Shown here: positions 1-10,000 of the stretch, piece by piece | How the letters are laid out: each line of letters starts with the position of its first letter | Position numbering within the stretch: position 1 is the first letter of the stretch | DNA from: Actinospineispora eucalypti | GTDB taxonomy: Bacteria; Actinomycetota; Actinomycetes; Mycobacteriales; Pseudonocardiaceae | DNA length: 64,000 bases | Reading direction: 5' to 3' | Assembly (NCBI GenBank): GCA_014208095.1 | Contig: JACHMT010000003.1 | Span: forward strand, 186,001 to 250,000 | Made by a program: the position numbers and the translations under genes | Notes under the pieces: generated by a model | What the model saw: only the letters and a program-made list of their open reading frames with translations | What the model was told of the DNA's origin: nothing | The model's database searches: none

Positions 1-3000
1 TTGCCATTGGCCAGCGCGCATTCGACGTCGCCTTCGCAGTTGGTGCCGGCGAACTGGCCCTCGCTGTTCAGGCCCCAGCTGTTGTCCTGGCCCGCCTGGC
101 CTCCGGTTTGGCCGCCTTGGCCGGCGCCGGTGCCTTGGCCGTAGCGGCCGCTCGCGGCCAGAGCGTCGAGAACGTCCTGCGCGGCGGCGGTCAACAGCTG
201 GCGGGCCTGGTCACCGGCCTGCTGCCCAGCCACCTGGCCGACCAGCCCGGACACCGCATCGGTCACCCCACCCAAAATCTGTGAGAAGTCATCCAGCGTG
301 GCCGGCCGCGTCCCGTTCCCGCTGTTGGACCCACCCCCGACGTTACTGCCGCCGTTGCCGTTGGAGCTGCCGCCGTTGCCGCCAGCGTTGCCGCCGGAGA
401 CCCCGAGGGTCTTGAGCAGGTCAGAGACGAAGTCGTTGGTCAGGTCGGTGATCTGCTCGGCCAACCCACCGCCGCGCTGACCCTGACTCTGCTGGTTCTG
501 TAGGCCGGACTGGCCCCGACCACTCCCAGGGGTGCGGGACAGACCGAGGGAGTCGAACAGGTCGGACAGAAACTCTGACACCGAGTCACCGATCGACCCG
601 GCCCTGTCCTGGCCCCGCATCGAGCCGGCGATCTTCCCGACCGTGTTGTGCTGAACCTGCGCCGGCTGCCGGCCCTCCCCTTGACCTTCGCTGTGACCGT
701 GCAGGGTGTCCGTCAGCTGGTCGCGCAACTCGTCGAGCGCCTGCTCGGCGCGTCGCCCCGCCTTGTCGCCGGCGATCTTCGACACCATCCCGACGGCGCC
801 ATCGACGAACCGCGACAGCACCCCGTCCAGGCCCTCCAGCTCCTCACCGCTCGTGGAGCGGGACTGGCGCCGGTCGCCACTGCGGGCATCCACGCCCCGG
901 CCGGCGCTCCCGCGGGAAACACCCAACGCCTTGCGCAGGTCGGAGGTGAAGTCCTCGGTCAGCTCCTCAACCGAACCCGCCCGGCGGGTGGACTGGCTGG
1001 CGCCGCCCCCATTAACGGCGCCACCCGCACCACTGCCCCCACCGGTCAACAGCTGCTCGAACATTCCGTTGAGGGCCTGCCAGGTCTGCTGTCCGGCATC
1101 CTTGCCTGCGACCTGGGACACCAGCCCCGAGGCCAGGTCGGTGAAGTTGCCCAGCGCCTGCTCCACACTCATCGGCTGCGCGGCCTGCTGCTGACCCTGC
1201 TGCTGGGCCTGTTGCTGCTGGCCGGCGGCCTTGGCCTCGGCCATGAACGCGTCGTAGTACAAGCCCTCCCAGTAGTCCATGTCATCCGAGAACGGACCCG
1301 GATCACCCGACCCACCCTGCTGGCCGTGCTTGCCTTGCGGGCCGCCGGACCCCCCGAGCAGCTGAAGCAGCCCGGAGACGAAGTTGTTGGTGAGCTGGCC
1401 GATGGCCTGGCTCATGTTGTTCTGCTGAGTCGTCTGCTGCGCACCCTGCTGGCTCTGGCCGGTGTTGTTGCTGTTGCCGGTCGGGCGAGAGATGCCCAGC
1501 TTGCCGAACAGGTCGGACAGGAAGTCGTTGACCGACTCGCTGATCGCCTGACCCAGGCTGCTCTGCTGGTTGCTGCTGCTCGGCTTTTGCGGGGCCTGGG
1601 CCGAGCCGGCGTTGCCGGTGGAGCCCTTGACCCCGAGCAGCTCCAGCAGGTCGGACACGAACCCGTTGGTCAGCTTGCCGATCCCAGCGGCCAGCTGCTG
1701 CTGGCCGGAGCCACCGCTCTGGCCGGCACCGTTCTGCCCGCCACCGTGGTTACCGGCGCCACTACCGAGCAGCTGCTGGAACAGACCGGCAAGGGCCTGC
1801 TGGGTTTGCTTGCCGGCGTTCTTGCCCGCGACCTGGGACACGATCCCGGAGGCCAGGTTCACGAAGTTGCCCAGTGCGTCGTCCAGGTTCGGACGCTGGC
1901 TCGGCTTCTGCGGGGTCTGGCTGGAACCACCGCCGGTGTTGGTGCCGCTGCCGGTGGAGCCCTTGCCGATGCCGAGCAGCTCGAGCAGGTCGGACACGAA
2001 CCCGTTGGTCAGCTTGCTGATCCCGGCGGCGAGTTGCTGCTGCCCGGAGCCACCGTTCTGGGAGCCGCCGGTGTTCTGGTTGGCCGGTGGGCGCTGCTGC
2101 CCGGATCCGCTCTGCCCGCCACCGGTGCCGCCGGTGCCGTTGCCGTCGATGCCGAGCAGTTTCAGCAGGCCGGAGACGAAGTTGTTGGTGAGCTGCCAGA
2201 TGGCCTGGCCGAGGTTGTTCTGTTGGGTCGGCCGCTGCGAACCCTGGTCCTGCTGGCCCTGGCTGGCGCTGTTGCCGGTCGGGTGGGAGATGCCGAGCTT
2301 GCTAAACAGGTCGGACAGGAAGTCGTTGACCGACTCGCTGATCGCCTGACCCAGGCTGCTCTGCTGGCCGTTGCCGGTGCTGGGCTTTTGCGGGGTCTGG
2401 CTGGAACCGCCACCGGTGTTGCTGTTGCCGCCCTTGACGCCGAGCAGCTGCAGCAGGTCGGACACGAACCCGTTGGTCAGCTTGCCGATGCCGGCGGCCA
2501 ACTGCTGCTGGCCGGAGCCACCGTTCTGGGAGCCGCCGGTGTTCTGGTTGGCCGGTGGGCGCTGCTGCCCGGAACCGCCCTGCCCACCACCGTTGCCGCC
2601 GGAGCCGTTGCCGACGCCGAGCAGCTTCAGCAGGCCGGAGACGAAGTCGTTGGTCAGCTGGCCGATGGCCTGGCCGAGGTTGTTCTGCTGGTTGCTGGTG
2701 CTCGGCTTCCGGGGGGTCTGGCTGGAGCCTCCGCCGTTGCTGGTGGAGCCCTTGACGCCCAGCAGCTGCAGCAGCTCGGAGACGAAGTTGTTGGTCAGCT
2801 TGCCGATGTTCTGTGCGAGCTGCTGGCCGGCGCCGTTGTTCTGACCGGACTGCGAGCCGCCGTTCTGGGCGCCGCTGTTCTGGGAGCCGCCGTTGTTGTG
2901 GCTCGGCCGGTCGTTGTGGCCGAGCGCCTGGGTGAACTGGTCGGTCAGCCCCTCGAGGGCCTTGGTGACCTTCTTCGCGGCCTTCTTACCGGCCACGTCC

Positions 3001-5366
3001 TTCACGATCCCGGTGACCATGTCGGTGAACCGGTCGAACACCTCATCCAGGTCCGGCTGCCGCTGGGGGCGCTGCGCACCCTGCCCGGTGCCCCTGGAGT
3101 TCCCAGCGCCACCGTTGCCGCCGCCCTGGACCCCCAACAGCTCCAACAGGTCGGACACGAACCCGTCGGTCAGCTTGCCGATCCCGGCGGCCAACTGCTG
3201 CTGCCCGGAACCACCGTTCTGGTTGGCCGGCGGGCGCTGCTGCCCGGAACCGCTCTGGCCGCCACCGTTACCGGAGCTGTTGCCGCCGACGCCGAGCAGC
3301 TTCAGCAGCCCTGACACGAAGTCGTTGGTCAGCTGGCCGATGGCCTGGCCGAGGTTGTTCTGCTCACTGGTGCCGGTGCTCGGCGTCTGCGGGGCCTGGC
3401 CCGTGCCGGTGTTGCCAGTCGAGCCGTTGACGCCGAGCAGCTTCAGCAGGTCGGACACGAAGCCTTCGGTCAGCGTGGTGATGGCCTGGCTGAGGGCTTG
3501 CTGGGTCGGCCGCTGCGAGCCCTGTGAGCCCTGCTGGCTTGTGTTGGTGCTTGGGCGCTGCGGGGTCTGGCCCGCGTTGTTGTCACCGGTGTTGGTGCCG
3601 ATCGCCTTGAGCAGGTCGGACACGAAGTCGTGGGTGAGGTCGCTGATCTGGTTGCCCCAGTCACCCTGGGGGGTGGGCCGGTGCTGGGCGCCACCGCCGC
3701 TGTGGGGCAGGCTGCCGATCAGGTCCCGGACGAACCCGAGGATTCCGTCGATGAAGTTGTCGGTCGTGCCGCCGGCCGGGGAGCGGTGGAGCTTGCTCGA
3801 CCAGGAGGCCGGGTCGTTCTCGGAGGGACTGTCGTGCTGCGGGCGAGGACGGTAGGTCTGCGGGGGGCCGCGTCCGCCGCCAACACCGGGGTGGTGGCCG
3901 ATCAGGCTCGGGTCCTGGTCGGTGCAGCCGAGCGCCAGGCAGGTGATGGGCCGCTCATCGGTCTCGGGAGCTAGGCCCGAGCCGCCGTGCGAAACATGTT
4001 TGGGGGCGCGCTCGGGCATGGCGAGCTGAAGATCGCTCGAACCACCGGCGGCGCCGCTGTGTTTGTTGAGTTTGTTGCTGACCGCGAGCGCTTCGGAGAC
4101 CTGCCCGGAGAGTTCGATCAGCGCGGCGCGGGTGTGCGTACCGGCCTGCGTGCCGGCCACCCGGCCGACGATCCCGGAGACCAGGTCGACCATCCCGCCC
4201 ATCATCTGCTCGACCTGTTCGGCCGCGGGCGCCTTCACCGCGGCACCGCCGGAGCCGGCCTGGTGGGTGGTCGACGCGCGGAACGGGTCCACATCGGCGA
4301 GGCGCTCATCCACCAACCGGTCGGCCGCGGCCAGCCGGCCGGCAACGATCCGGTCGCTCAGGGCGGGGTTGCTGTCGGCCTTCGCGGCGGCGTCCGACAC
4401 CCGAGCGGTGACCTCACGCGTCAACGCGGCCGGGGTCGCGGCCGAGTCGCCAGCCCCACCACCGCGAGTGGTGTGCTCGGCCAGACGCTCCAACAGACCC
4501 GACACGAGCTTCGTCACCACGGTACCAACCGAGTCGGCCGTCTCACCGGCAGGCACCGAGGCCGTCCGGTCGGCGTGCTCGGCTCCGGCGGCGATCGTGC
4601 GCTTCGGCTCGGCGGCGACGCGCTTCTCCGAAGTGACTTGGTCCGTGGCGTTCCGGTCGGCGATGGGCTGCTTCGGCTCGGTGGCGGTCTGCGCCTGGAA
4701 GGTCGCCTCACCCCTGCCCGGCTCCGGCTCACCGGCCGCGCCGACGATCTTGTCGAGCAGGGCGCTGATGAACTCGGTCACCGGGTCGACAACGGAGTGA
4801 ACTGTCTGGCCGAGGTTACCGTCCGTGGCCGCCGGGCGGGCCGTGGCCACATCGTGCTGGCCACCGCTCGTGGCCGCGGCCTGCTGGCCACCGGTGCCGT
4901 CGTGGCCACCAACGAATGGCCACTCGACCGAATCCGTGGCCACGGACTCGGTGGCCACCGCCGGCTGGTACCGGGCACGCAATTCGGACAATGACCGCGC
5001 CGGGGTGACCGTGGCCATCGTGGCCATCCGGCCATCCAAACCAACGGATTCCCCACCGCTATTGCTCACCGGCGTCGGCTTTTGTTCGCCGCCACCGAAT
5101 GAGAACGACCAATCGGATTCATCCGCGTCCGTGTCGGAGTCCTGCTCGTAAGCGACCAATTGCACGGCGTCCTGCCCGGCAGCATTCGACACCGTCGAAT
5201 CAGAAGCGAACTGGGCGGAAATGAACGTCGCGGCCATCCACAGCATCGCGGCGCCGAGCAACACCTTCCCGAACGACAGCGACGCCGCGACCGACAGCAG
5301 CCCGCGCAGCACCATCGACCCGGCGGCGCTGCTGCGCCTCCGGGCGGGTGCGGTCGGGGTAGCCAT
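1..5366 (-). CDS. Giant paralogous membrane-anchored repeat protein, 5' part only
   Basis: The frame opens at ATG 5366 (minus strand) after AGGAG placed 11 nt upstream, the same spacing as in the central giant gene, and stays open for about 1,788 codons to the window edge, so the 3' end is missing. The first 60 residues match the central giant protein closely: Arg-rich start, then a membrane helix with SLSFGKVLLGAAMLWMAAT, then a short acidic stretch. A conserved Cys pair (CLALGC) occurs near residue 475. The rest is Gly/Gln/Asn-rich linkers separating about 16 copies of a 17-residue amphipathic repeat (IGxLTNxFVSxLLxLLG) and several 40-residue repeats containing VAGKKA/VAGKDA. A segment with DYWEGLYYDAFMAEAKA is shared with the central gene. 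Near the window edge it enters a Cys-containing stretch (FAGTNCEGDVECALA), which matches the start of the Cys-rich region of the central protein. Unlike the central protein it has no lytic-transglycosylase domain in this part. Function unknown; membrane or envelope location is inferred. Confidence 0.85.
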   Translation of the reverse strand, partial: MATPTAPARRRSSAAGSMVLRGLLSVAASLSFGKVLLGAAMLWMAATFISAQFASDSTVSNAAGQDAVQLVAYEQDSDTDADESDWSFSFGGGEQKPTPVSNSGGESVGLDGRMATMATVTPARSLSELRARYQPAVATESVATDSVEWPFVGGHDGTGGQQAAATSGGQHDVATARPAATDGNLGQTVHSVVDPVTEFISALLDKIVGAAGEPEPGRGEATFQAQTATEPKQPIADRNATDQVTSEKRVAAEPKRTIAAGAEHADRTASVPAGETADSVGTVVTKLVSGLLERLAEHTTRGGGAGDSAATPAALTREVTARVSDAAAKADSNPALSDRIVAGRLAAADRLVDERLADVDPFRASTTHQAGSGGAAVKAPAAEQVEQMMGGMVDLVSGIVGRVAGTQAGTHTRAALIELSGQVSEALAVSNKLNKHSGAAGGSSDLQLAMPERAPKHVSHGGSGLAPETDERPITCLALGCTDQDPSLIGHHPGVGGGRGPPQTYRPRPQHDSPSENDPASWSSKLHRSPAGGTTDNFIDGILGFVRDLIGSLPHSGGGAQHRPTPQGDWGNQISDLTHDFVSDLLKAIGTNTGDNNAGQTPQRPSTNTSQQGSQGSQRPTQQALSQAITTLTEGFVSDLLKLLGVNGSTGNTGTGQAPQTPSTGTSEQNNLGQAIGQLTNDFVSGLLKLLGVGGNSSGNGGGQSGSGQQRPPANQNGGSGQQQLAAGIGKLTDGFVSDLLELLGVQGGGNGGAGNSRGTGQGAQRPQRQPDLDEVFDRFTDMVTGIVKDVAGKKAAKKVTKALEGLTDQFTQALGHNDRPSHNNGGSQNSGAQNGGSQSGQNNGAGQQLAQNIGKLTNNFVSELLQLLGVKGSTSNGGGSSQTPRKPSTSNQQNNLGQAIGQLTNDFVSGLLKLLGVGNGSGGNGGGQGGSGQQRPPANQNTGGSQNGGSGQQQLAAGIGKLTNGFVSDLLQLLGVKGGNSNTGGGSSQTPQKPSTGNGQQSSLGQAISESVNDFLSDLFSKLGISHPTGNSASQGQQDQGSQRPTQQNNLGQAIWQLTNNFVSGLLKLLGIDGNGTGGTGGGQSGSGQQRPPANQNTGGSQNGGSGQQQLAAGISKLTNGFVSDLLELLGIGKGSTGSGTNTGGGSSQTPQKPSQRPNLDDALGNFVNLASGIVSQVAGKNAGKQTQQALAGLFQQLLGSGAGNHGGGQNGAGQSGGSGQQQLAAGIGKLTNGFVSDLLELLGVKGSTGNAGSAQAPQKPSSSNQQSSLGQAISESVNDFLSDLFGKLGISRPTGNSNNTGQSQQGAQQTTQQNNMSQAIGQLTNNFVSGLLQLLGGSGGPQGKHGQQGGSGDPGPFSDDMDYWEGLYYDAFMAEAKAAGQQQQAQQQGQQQAAQPMSVEQALGNFTDLASGLVSQVAGKDAGQQTWQALNGMFEQLLTGGGSGAGGAVNGGGASQSTRRAGSVEELTEDFTSDLRKALGVSRGSAGRGVDARSGDRRQSRSTSGEELEGLDGVLSRFVDGAVGMVSKIAGDKAGRRAEQALDELRDQLTDTLHGHSEGQGEGRQPAQVQHNTVGKIAGSMRGQDRAGSIGDSVSEFLSDLFDSLGLSRTPGSGRGQSGLQNQQSQGQRGGGLAEQITDLTNDFVSDLLKTLGVSGGNAGGNGGSSNGNGGSNVGGGSNSGNGTRPATLDDFSQILGGVTDAVSGLVGQVAGQQAGDQARQLLTAAAQDVLDALAASGRYGQGTGAGQGGQTGGQAGQDNSWGLNSEGQFAGTNCEGDVECALANG
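4844..5026. repeat. Cluster of nine TGGCCA sites in the 5' coding part of the divergent paralogue
   Basis: TGGCCA starts at 4844, 4858, 4885, 4903, 4917, 4937, 4952, 5012 and 5021, mostly within RTGGCCAY. In this GC content one site per about 3 kb is expected. Confidence 0.75.
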
Positions 5367-5421
5367 CGAAACGTCACTCCTCGGAACGGCCAAGACTCTG
5401 ACGGGACCTGCGCGTACTGGA

Positions 5422-5465
5422 GTGATCGGAACCAACCACGGTCGGCGTCACGTGGAGGAACATCC
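5422..5465 (-). promoter_or_regulatory. Conserved proximal upstream element (E1) of the divergent paralogue
   Basis: On the minus strand it starts with GGATGTTCCTCCACGTGA and contains GACCGTGG, ending in GGTTCCGATCAC. The start GGATG lies 99 nt before the start codon. Close copies stand at the same distance before the other two giant genes. Confidence 0.65.
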
Positions 5466-5537
5466 TTACGGGCACAAGGCCAGGCAAGTCGATCCGCCTT
5501 CACCCACACCAGCAGGCCGAAGGCGTACCTGCCGATC

Positions 5538-5574
5538 GACGCTAGCCACGGTCACGTCACGTGGAAGCGCATCC
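5538..5574 (-). promoter_or_regulatory. Conserved distal upstream element (E2) of the divergent paralogue
   Basis: On the minus strand GGATGCGCTTCCACGTGA is followed by GTGACCGTGG and AGCGTC. All 37 bases match the copy at 6820-6856. Confidence 0.65.
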
Positions 5575-5965
5575 CCGGAGCCCCCTCAGGCGCCAAGTCG
5601 ATCGGTCGCGCACAACCAATGTACATAAATCCTCAAGCACATGTCCACTGCTACTCCGAGTCCACCCAGATGGTGGAACGGTTATGGACGAAAATTCAAC
5701 GACTGTAGAGCAGTGATTCTCGACCCCCGCTGTCAGGCACCTGACATGCATTCACGGCGTATTTTCGCCACACTGTGCATGTTTATTCATCTTCACATCG
5801 TTCATTCGGTGACGAATGAGAAAACAATAGAATGTACATGCCTTGCATATGCCAGTAACAAGTACTGAGGATCTTAAGAGAGCTTTGGGTTCGGAGTGAC
5901 GAGTTGTCGGTAAGTGGCGGTGCTTCGAGCGTGCGTCACCCTTGGAAACGGGCTCCGGTCGGGCG

Positions 5966-6149
5966 TGGCCACCGGCCACGCGGCCGCTGCGTGCTGACCG
6001 TGTGTGGCCACCGAACCGGGGTTGGTCGAGCGTTGAATGGCCACCATCAGTGGCCAACTTGCCGGCCACTGGACAGTCATCAAACGGACATCTGGTGGCC
6101 ATCAAACCCTCCGTCGTGGCCACGGTTTGTAGGGGTGCTTAGGTGGCCA
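5966..6149. repeat. Cluster of seven TGGCCA sites between the divergent genes
   Basis: Sites start at 5966, 6005, 6038, 6051, 6096, 6117 and 6144, mostly GTGGCCAC or close variants. Sequence between the sites is not conserved. Confidence 0.75.
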
Positions 6150-6704
6150 CGGACTCAAGTCCGAGGCCCCTGCGGTAGTTGCCCGGCCACCCTCGCTCTG
6201 CGTCCGCGAAGCTCTCGGCGCCGGCCGTGGAGAACTCCCGAGAGTCGTCCACCGTTCACCCGGCTCACCTCCCGGTGGTCCAAGTTTTGGGCTGCGCACA
6301 CCCTTACCGAGATCGTTTAACGCGCCCGCTGAGGCGGAGCGGCTCGGGCGGGTGGCCCGGGTCGTAGCCAGAGTCCGATGTGACTACCGGCCGGCCAGGT
6401 TTGGCCGCGCGGGTGCCGGACGGCTCCAGCAGTCGGGGGTGGGTGGGCGCTGGAGCGAACGCACTCGGCGCCTGCCCGGACGGAGGCTCGGTTGAAGCGT
6501 TTCAGCAGGTCCCACCCTTGGTGCGGGGTGGATACCGCTACTTGCCGGTAGCGATCATCCGAGTTTTCCGATCCGTGATCAGGACGAAATAGTGCTCGGC
6601 TGTCGCCACCGGTGCCGCCAAGTGCGTCGACCCCTGGCTGACCTGGGGAAATGATCAGTGGTCGTCTGCATTACAACATCTGTTGGGAAGCCGTATGGAT
6701 CTCT

Positions 6705-6763
6705 TCTACAAGTAGATGACGGGCAGATAACTCCTGAACACCGTATAGACATCTTTAGAAGAT
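6705..6763. promoter_or_regulatory. AT-rich stretch with two small dyads
   Basis: TCTACAAGTAGA (6705-6716) and ATCTTTAGAAGAT (6751-6763) are short inverted repeats, each preceded by CCGTAT. They sit just upstream of the E2 element of the central giant gene and may bind a regulator. Short dyads can arise by chance. Confidence 0.3.
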
Positions 6764-6819
6764 TTAAGTTACGCTTTGGCCCGCGCGGACCGATCGACTT
6801 GGCCCCTGACGGGCGCCGG

Positions 6820-6856
6820 GGATGCGCTTCCACGTGACGTGACCGTGGCTAGCGTC
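6820..6856 (+). promoter_or_regulatory. Conserved distal upstream element (E2) of the central giant gene
   Basis: GGATGCGCTTCCACGTGA, then GTGACCGTGG and AGCGTC; all 37 bases equal the E2 of the divergent gene in inverted orientation. It includes the CACGTG palindrome. Confidence 0.65.
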
Positions 6857-6941
6857 GATCGATAGGTACGCCTTCGGCCTGCTGGTGTGGGTGAAGGCGG
6901 ATCGACTTGCGTTGCCCTCAGGACGATGCCCGGGGCCGTAA

Positions 6942-6984
6942 GGATGTTCCTCCGTAATCCCAGTTCACGGACGGTTCCGATCAC
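6942..6984 (+). promoter_or_regulatory. Conserved proximal upstream element (E1) of the central giant gene
   Basis: It begins GGATGTTCCTCC 102 nt before the start codon and ends in GGTTCCGATCAC. The middle has lost the CGTGA core present in the other two E1 copies. Confidence 0.6.
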
Positions 6985-7043
6985 TCCAGTTAGCTCGCGC
7001 GAGGTCAGGTCTCTTGCCGACTCGTCCAGGAGTGACGTTCTAG

Positions 7044-10000
7044 ATGGCTACCCCGACAGCGATCGACCGGCGGCGCGGCTGCGCCGTGTGGTCGACGGTG
7101 CTGCGCGGGTGGTTGTCGCTGTCGTTCGGCAAGGTGTTGCTCGGCGCCGCGATGCTGTGGATGGCCGCAACGTTAATTTCGACCGGGTCTGACCTAAACG
7201 AATCTTCGGCAGACGGCACCGTGCGCTTGGTCGCGTACAACCAGGACGCCGACCCGGCTGCCGATGAGCCCGACTGGTCGCAGACGTTCAGCGGCAACTC
7301 CACGGCCAAGCCGGCTCCGGCGAACAGCGGTGGTTCCCAGCAGCGGGTCGGGCTGGACGGTCAGGTTGCTTCGATGGCCACGCCGACTCCGGCACGGTCG
7401 TTGTCCGAACTGCGCGCCCGGTACCAGCCGGCCGCGGCCGAGACGACCGAATGGCCGCTCGTGACCGGTGGCCACGCGGAGCCGAGCAGTGCCCAGCAGT
7501 CGACGGCCACGCCGCCGGTTGCCAGCACCCCGGCCCGGTCGGTGACTGAGCCGGTCTTGGACTTCGTGTCGAAGCTGTTCGACGAGTTGGGCCACGCGGT
7601 GTCGACGGGTTCCAGCCAGTCGAGCTCGCCGCGGAGCGCCACCGCGAGCACCGCCGGAAGCAACGGCGGAGTGTCCGAGGGGTCCGGGTACGAGCGGTTC
7701 GCGGACTGGGACCTGAGTGACGCGCGTCCGTCGTCCTCTTCTTCGGGCGCGCGGGCGCCATCGACCGAGCAGGTCGACCAGATGATGGGCGGCGTGGTCG
7801 ACCTGGTGTCCGGGGTCGTGGGCACGGTCGCCGGCAAGAAGGCCGCCGCGCAGACCCGCGAGGCACTGACCGAGCTGACCGACCAGGTGTCCGAAGCGCT
7901 CGCGGTCAGTAACAAGCTCAACGGAGGCGCCGGCGGCAACGGTTCGCAGGGCCAGCAGGCCCTCTCCATGCCGGAACGCTCCCCCAAGCAGATCTCGCAC
8001 GACCCGCTCGTGCGGCCCGAGTCCGACGACGCGCCGCTGGTGTGTCTGGCCATCGGCTGCCCCGAGCGCGACAAGGCGCGGGTTGACCCCCGTTCGGACA
8101 ACCACGGTGCCCGCGGTCCCCCGGCGAACCGCTTCCCCCGCAACCAGCAAGACGACCCCAACGGCTCCACCCGCAAGATCACTCGGTCCGACCTGGCCGA
8201 GGACATCAGCAAGCTGACCAACGACTTCGTCTCCGACCTCGTGCAGCTGGTCGGCGGCGGCAAGAACAACGGTGGCTCCGGCTCGGGTAATTCCGGCCAG
8301 GGCTCGCAGCGGCCCCAGCGGCAGCAGGGCCTGGACGACGTGCTCGACCAGTTCGTGGACGTAGCGACCGGGATCGTGAAGGACGTGGCCGGCAAGAAGG
8401 CCGCGAAGCACGTGAACGAGGCGCTGACCGACCTGGCCGACCAGTTCTCCCAGGCGCTCAAGCCCGGCAGCAGCAACGGCTCCCAGAACAACGGCTTGCA
8501 GAGCGGTGGCTCGCAGAGCGGTGCCGGCCAGCAGCTGGCCGAGAAGATCACCAAGCTGACCAACGGCTTCGTGTCCGACCTGCTGCAGCTGCTCGGTGTC
8601 GGCGGCGGCTCCACCAACGGCGGCTCCGGCTCCGGCAGCAACGGCGGCGCGGTCCGCCCGGCCGACAACGGCCAGGGGCAGCAGGCTTCACCACAGCGGC
8701 CGAGCCAACAGCAGAGCATCGGCCAGGCGGTCGGGAAGCTGACCGGCGGATTCACCCAGGACCTCCTAGACCTGATCGGTGGCGACGGCCCGGCCAAGCA
8801 GACCACTGGAAACGCCGGCGGCAAGACCGGCACCGCTCGCCCGGCGACCCAGGCCGCCACGGCCGCCGAGCCGAAGGCGGTGAAGCGGCCCAAGGGCATC
8901 AGCGCCGAGCAGGCGAAGAACGCCGAGACGATCATCGAGGTCGGCCAGAAGCTGGGCGTTCCGCGCAAGGGCCTGCAGACCGCGGTGGCGGCGGCGCTGC
9001 AGGAGTCGAGGTTGAAGAACGTCCGCTACGGCGACCTGGACTCGCTGGGGTTGTTCCAGCAGCGGCCGTCGCAGGGCTGGGGCACCGTCAAGCAGGTCCT
9101 CGACCCCGTGCACGCGGCCACCAAGTTCTTCAAGACCCTGAAGAACGTCGACGGCTGGCAGGGCAAGTCGATCACCAAGGCGGCGCAGGCGGTGCAGCGC
9201 TCGGCTTACCCGAACGCCTACGCCAAGTGGGCCGAGAAGGCCGACCAGGTGGTCGACTATGTCCTCGGTAAGCAGGGCGGCAAGGCCACCCCCCGGGTGC
9301 AGCAGGCCAGCGCCCGCCGGGACGAGCCGGCCACCGCGGCGCGGGTGACCCCGGCGGTGGCGCGGCGGGTGGACCCGGATGCCGGTGAGCAGGGCCAGGT
9401 ACAGACCGCCCGGCGCATCGACCCGCAGACCGCCCGCCGGGTGGACCCGCACACCGCCCGCCGCGTCGACCCCCGCCCGACCAACACCGGCAACCAGACC
9501 GGCACCGGGCAGCAGCAGTTGGCGCAGAACATCACCAAGCTGACCAACAACTTCGTCGGCAACCTGCTCGAGCTGCTCGGCGTCGGCGGCGGCTCGAACG
9601 GCGGCAACGACGGCGGTCAGGCTCCGGCCCAGCAGGCCTCGACCCAGCCCCAGCAGTCCAACGACCTCGGTGCGGCGATCGGTGAGTCGGTGGACAACTT
9701 CCTCACCGACCTGTTCGGCAAGCTGGGTATCTCCCGCCCGTCGGGCAACGGCCAGAGCCAGCAGGGACAGCAGGCTCCCCAGCAGCAGAGCGATCTGGGC
9801 CAGGCGATCGGGCAGCTGACCAACAACTTCGTCGGCAACCTGCTGGAGCTGCTCGGTGTCGGCGGCAACTCCAACGGCGGTTCGAACGGTTCGGCCGGTG
9901 GTTCGGGTCAGGCCCAGCAGCAGGCTTCCCAGCAGCAGCCGTCGCTGGAGGATGCGCTGGGCAACTTCGTGAACACCGCTTCCGGGATCGTGTCCCAGGT

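Larger units (their letters stand above)
5420..5612. repeat. Left arm of inverted repeat between divergent giant genes
   Basis: Read on the minus strand, this block (including E1, E2 and a stretch with GGTACGCC..., here CAGGTACGCCTTCGGCC) is largely identical to 6778-6984. The two divergent genes were therefore duplicated together with their upstream regions. Confidence 0.7.
6778..6990. repeat. Right arm of inverted repeat between divergent giant genes
   Basis: Matches 5420-5612 in inverse orientation: GACCGATCGACTTGG, E2, TACGCCTTCGGCCTGCTGG, GTGAAGGCGGATCGACTTG and E1 in the same order. Confidence 0.7.
5367..7043. other. Divergent intergenic region without convincing genes
   Basis: This 1.68-kb region separates the two divergent giant genes. 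It holds the inverted-repeat arms at both ends, AT-rich stretches at about 5600-5880 and 6540-6780 (likely promoter or operator areas, with ATGTACAT palindromes at 5619-5626 and 5832-5839), and the TGGCCA cluster at 5966-6149. The short frames seen here lack ribosome binding sites and protein-like composition. Confidence 0.6.

Noticed and set aside
648-3314. Open frame of 888 codons on the plus strand
   Set aside because: Its apparent repeats are the complement of the amphipathic repeats of the minus-strand paralogue, which has the family N-terminus and ribosome binding site.
5752-6123. Small minus-strand gene (123 codons) in the divergent intergenic region
   Set aside because: No ribosome binding site, and its MAT/GH-rich peptide reflects the TGGCCA repeats rather than a protein.
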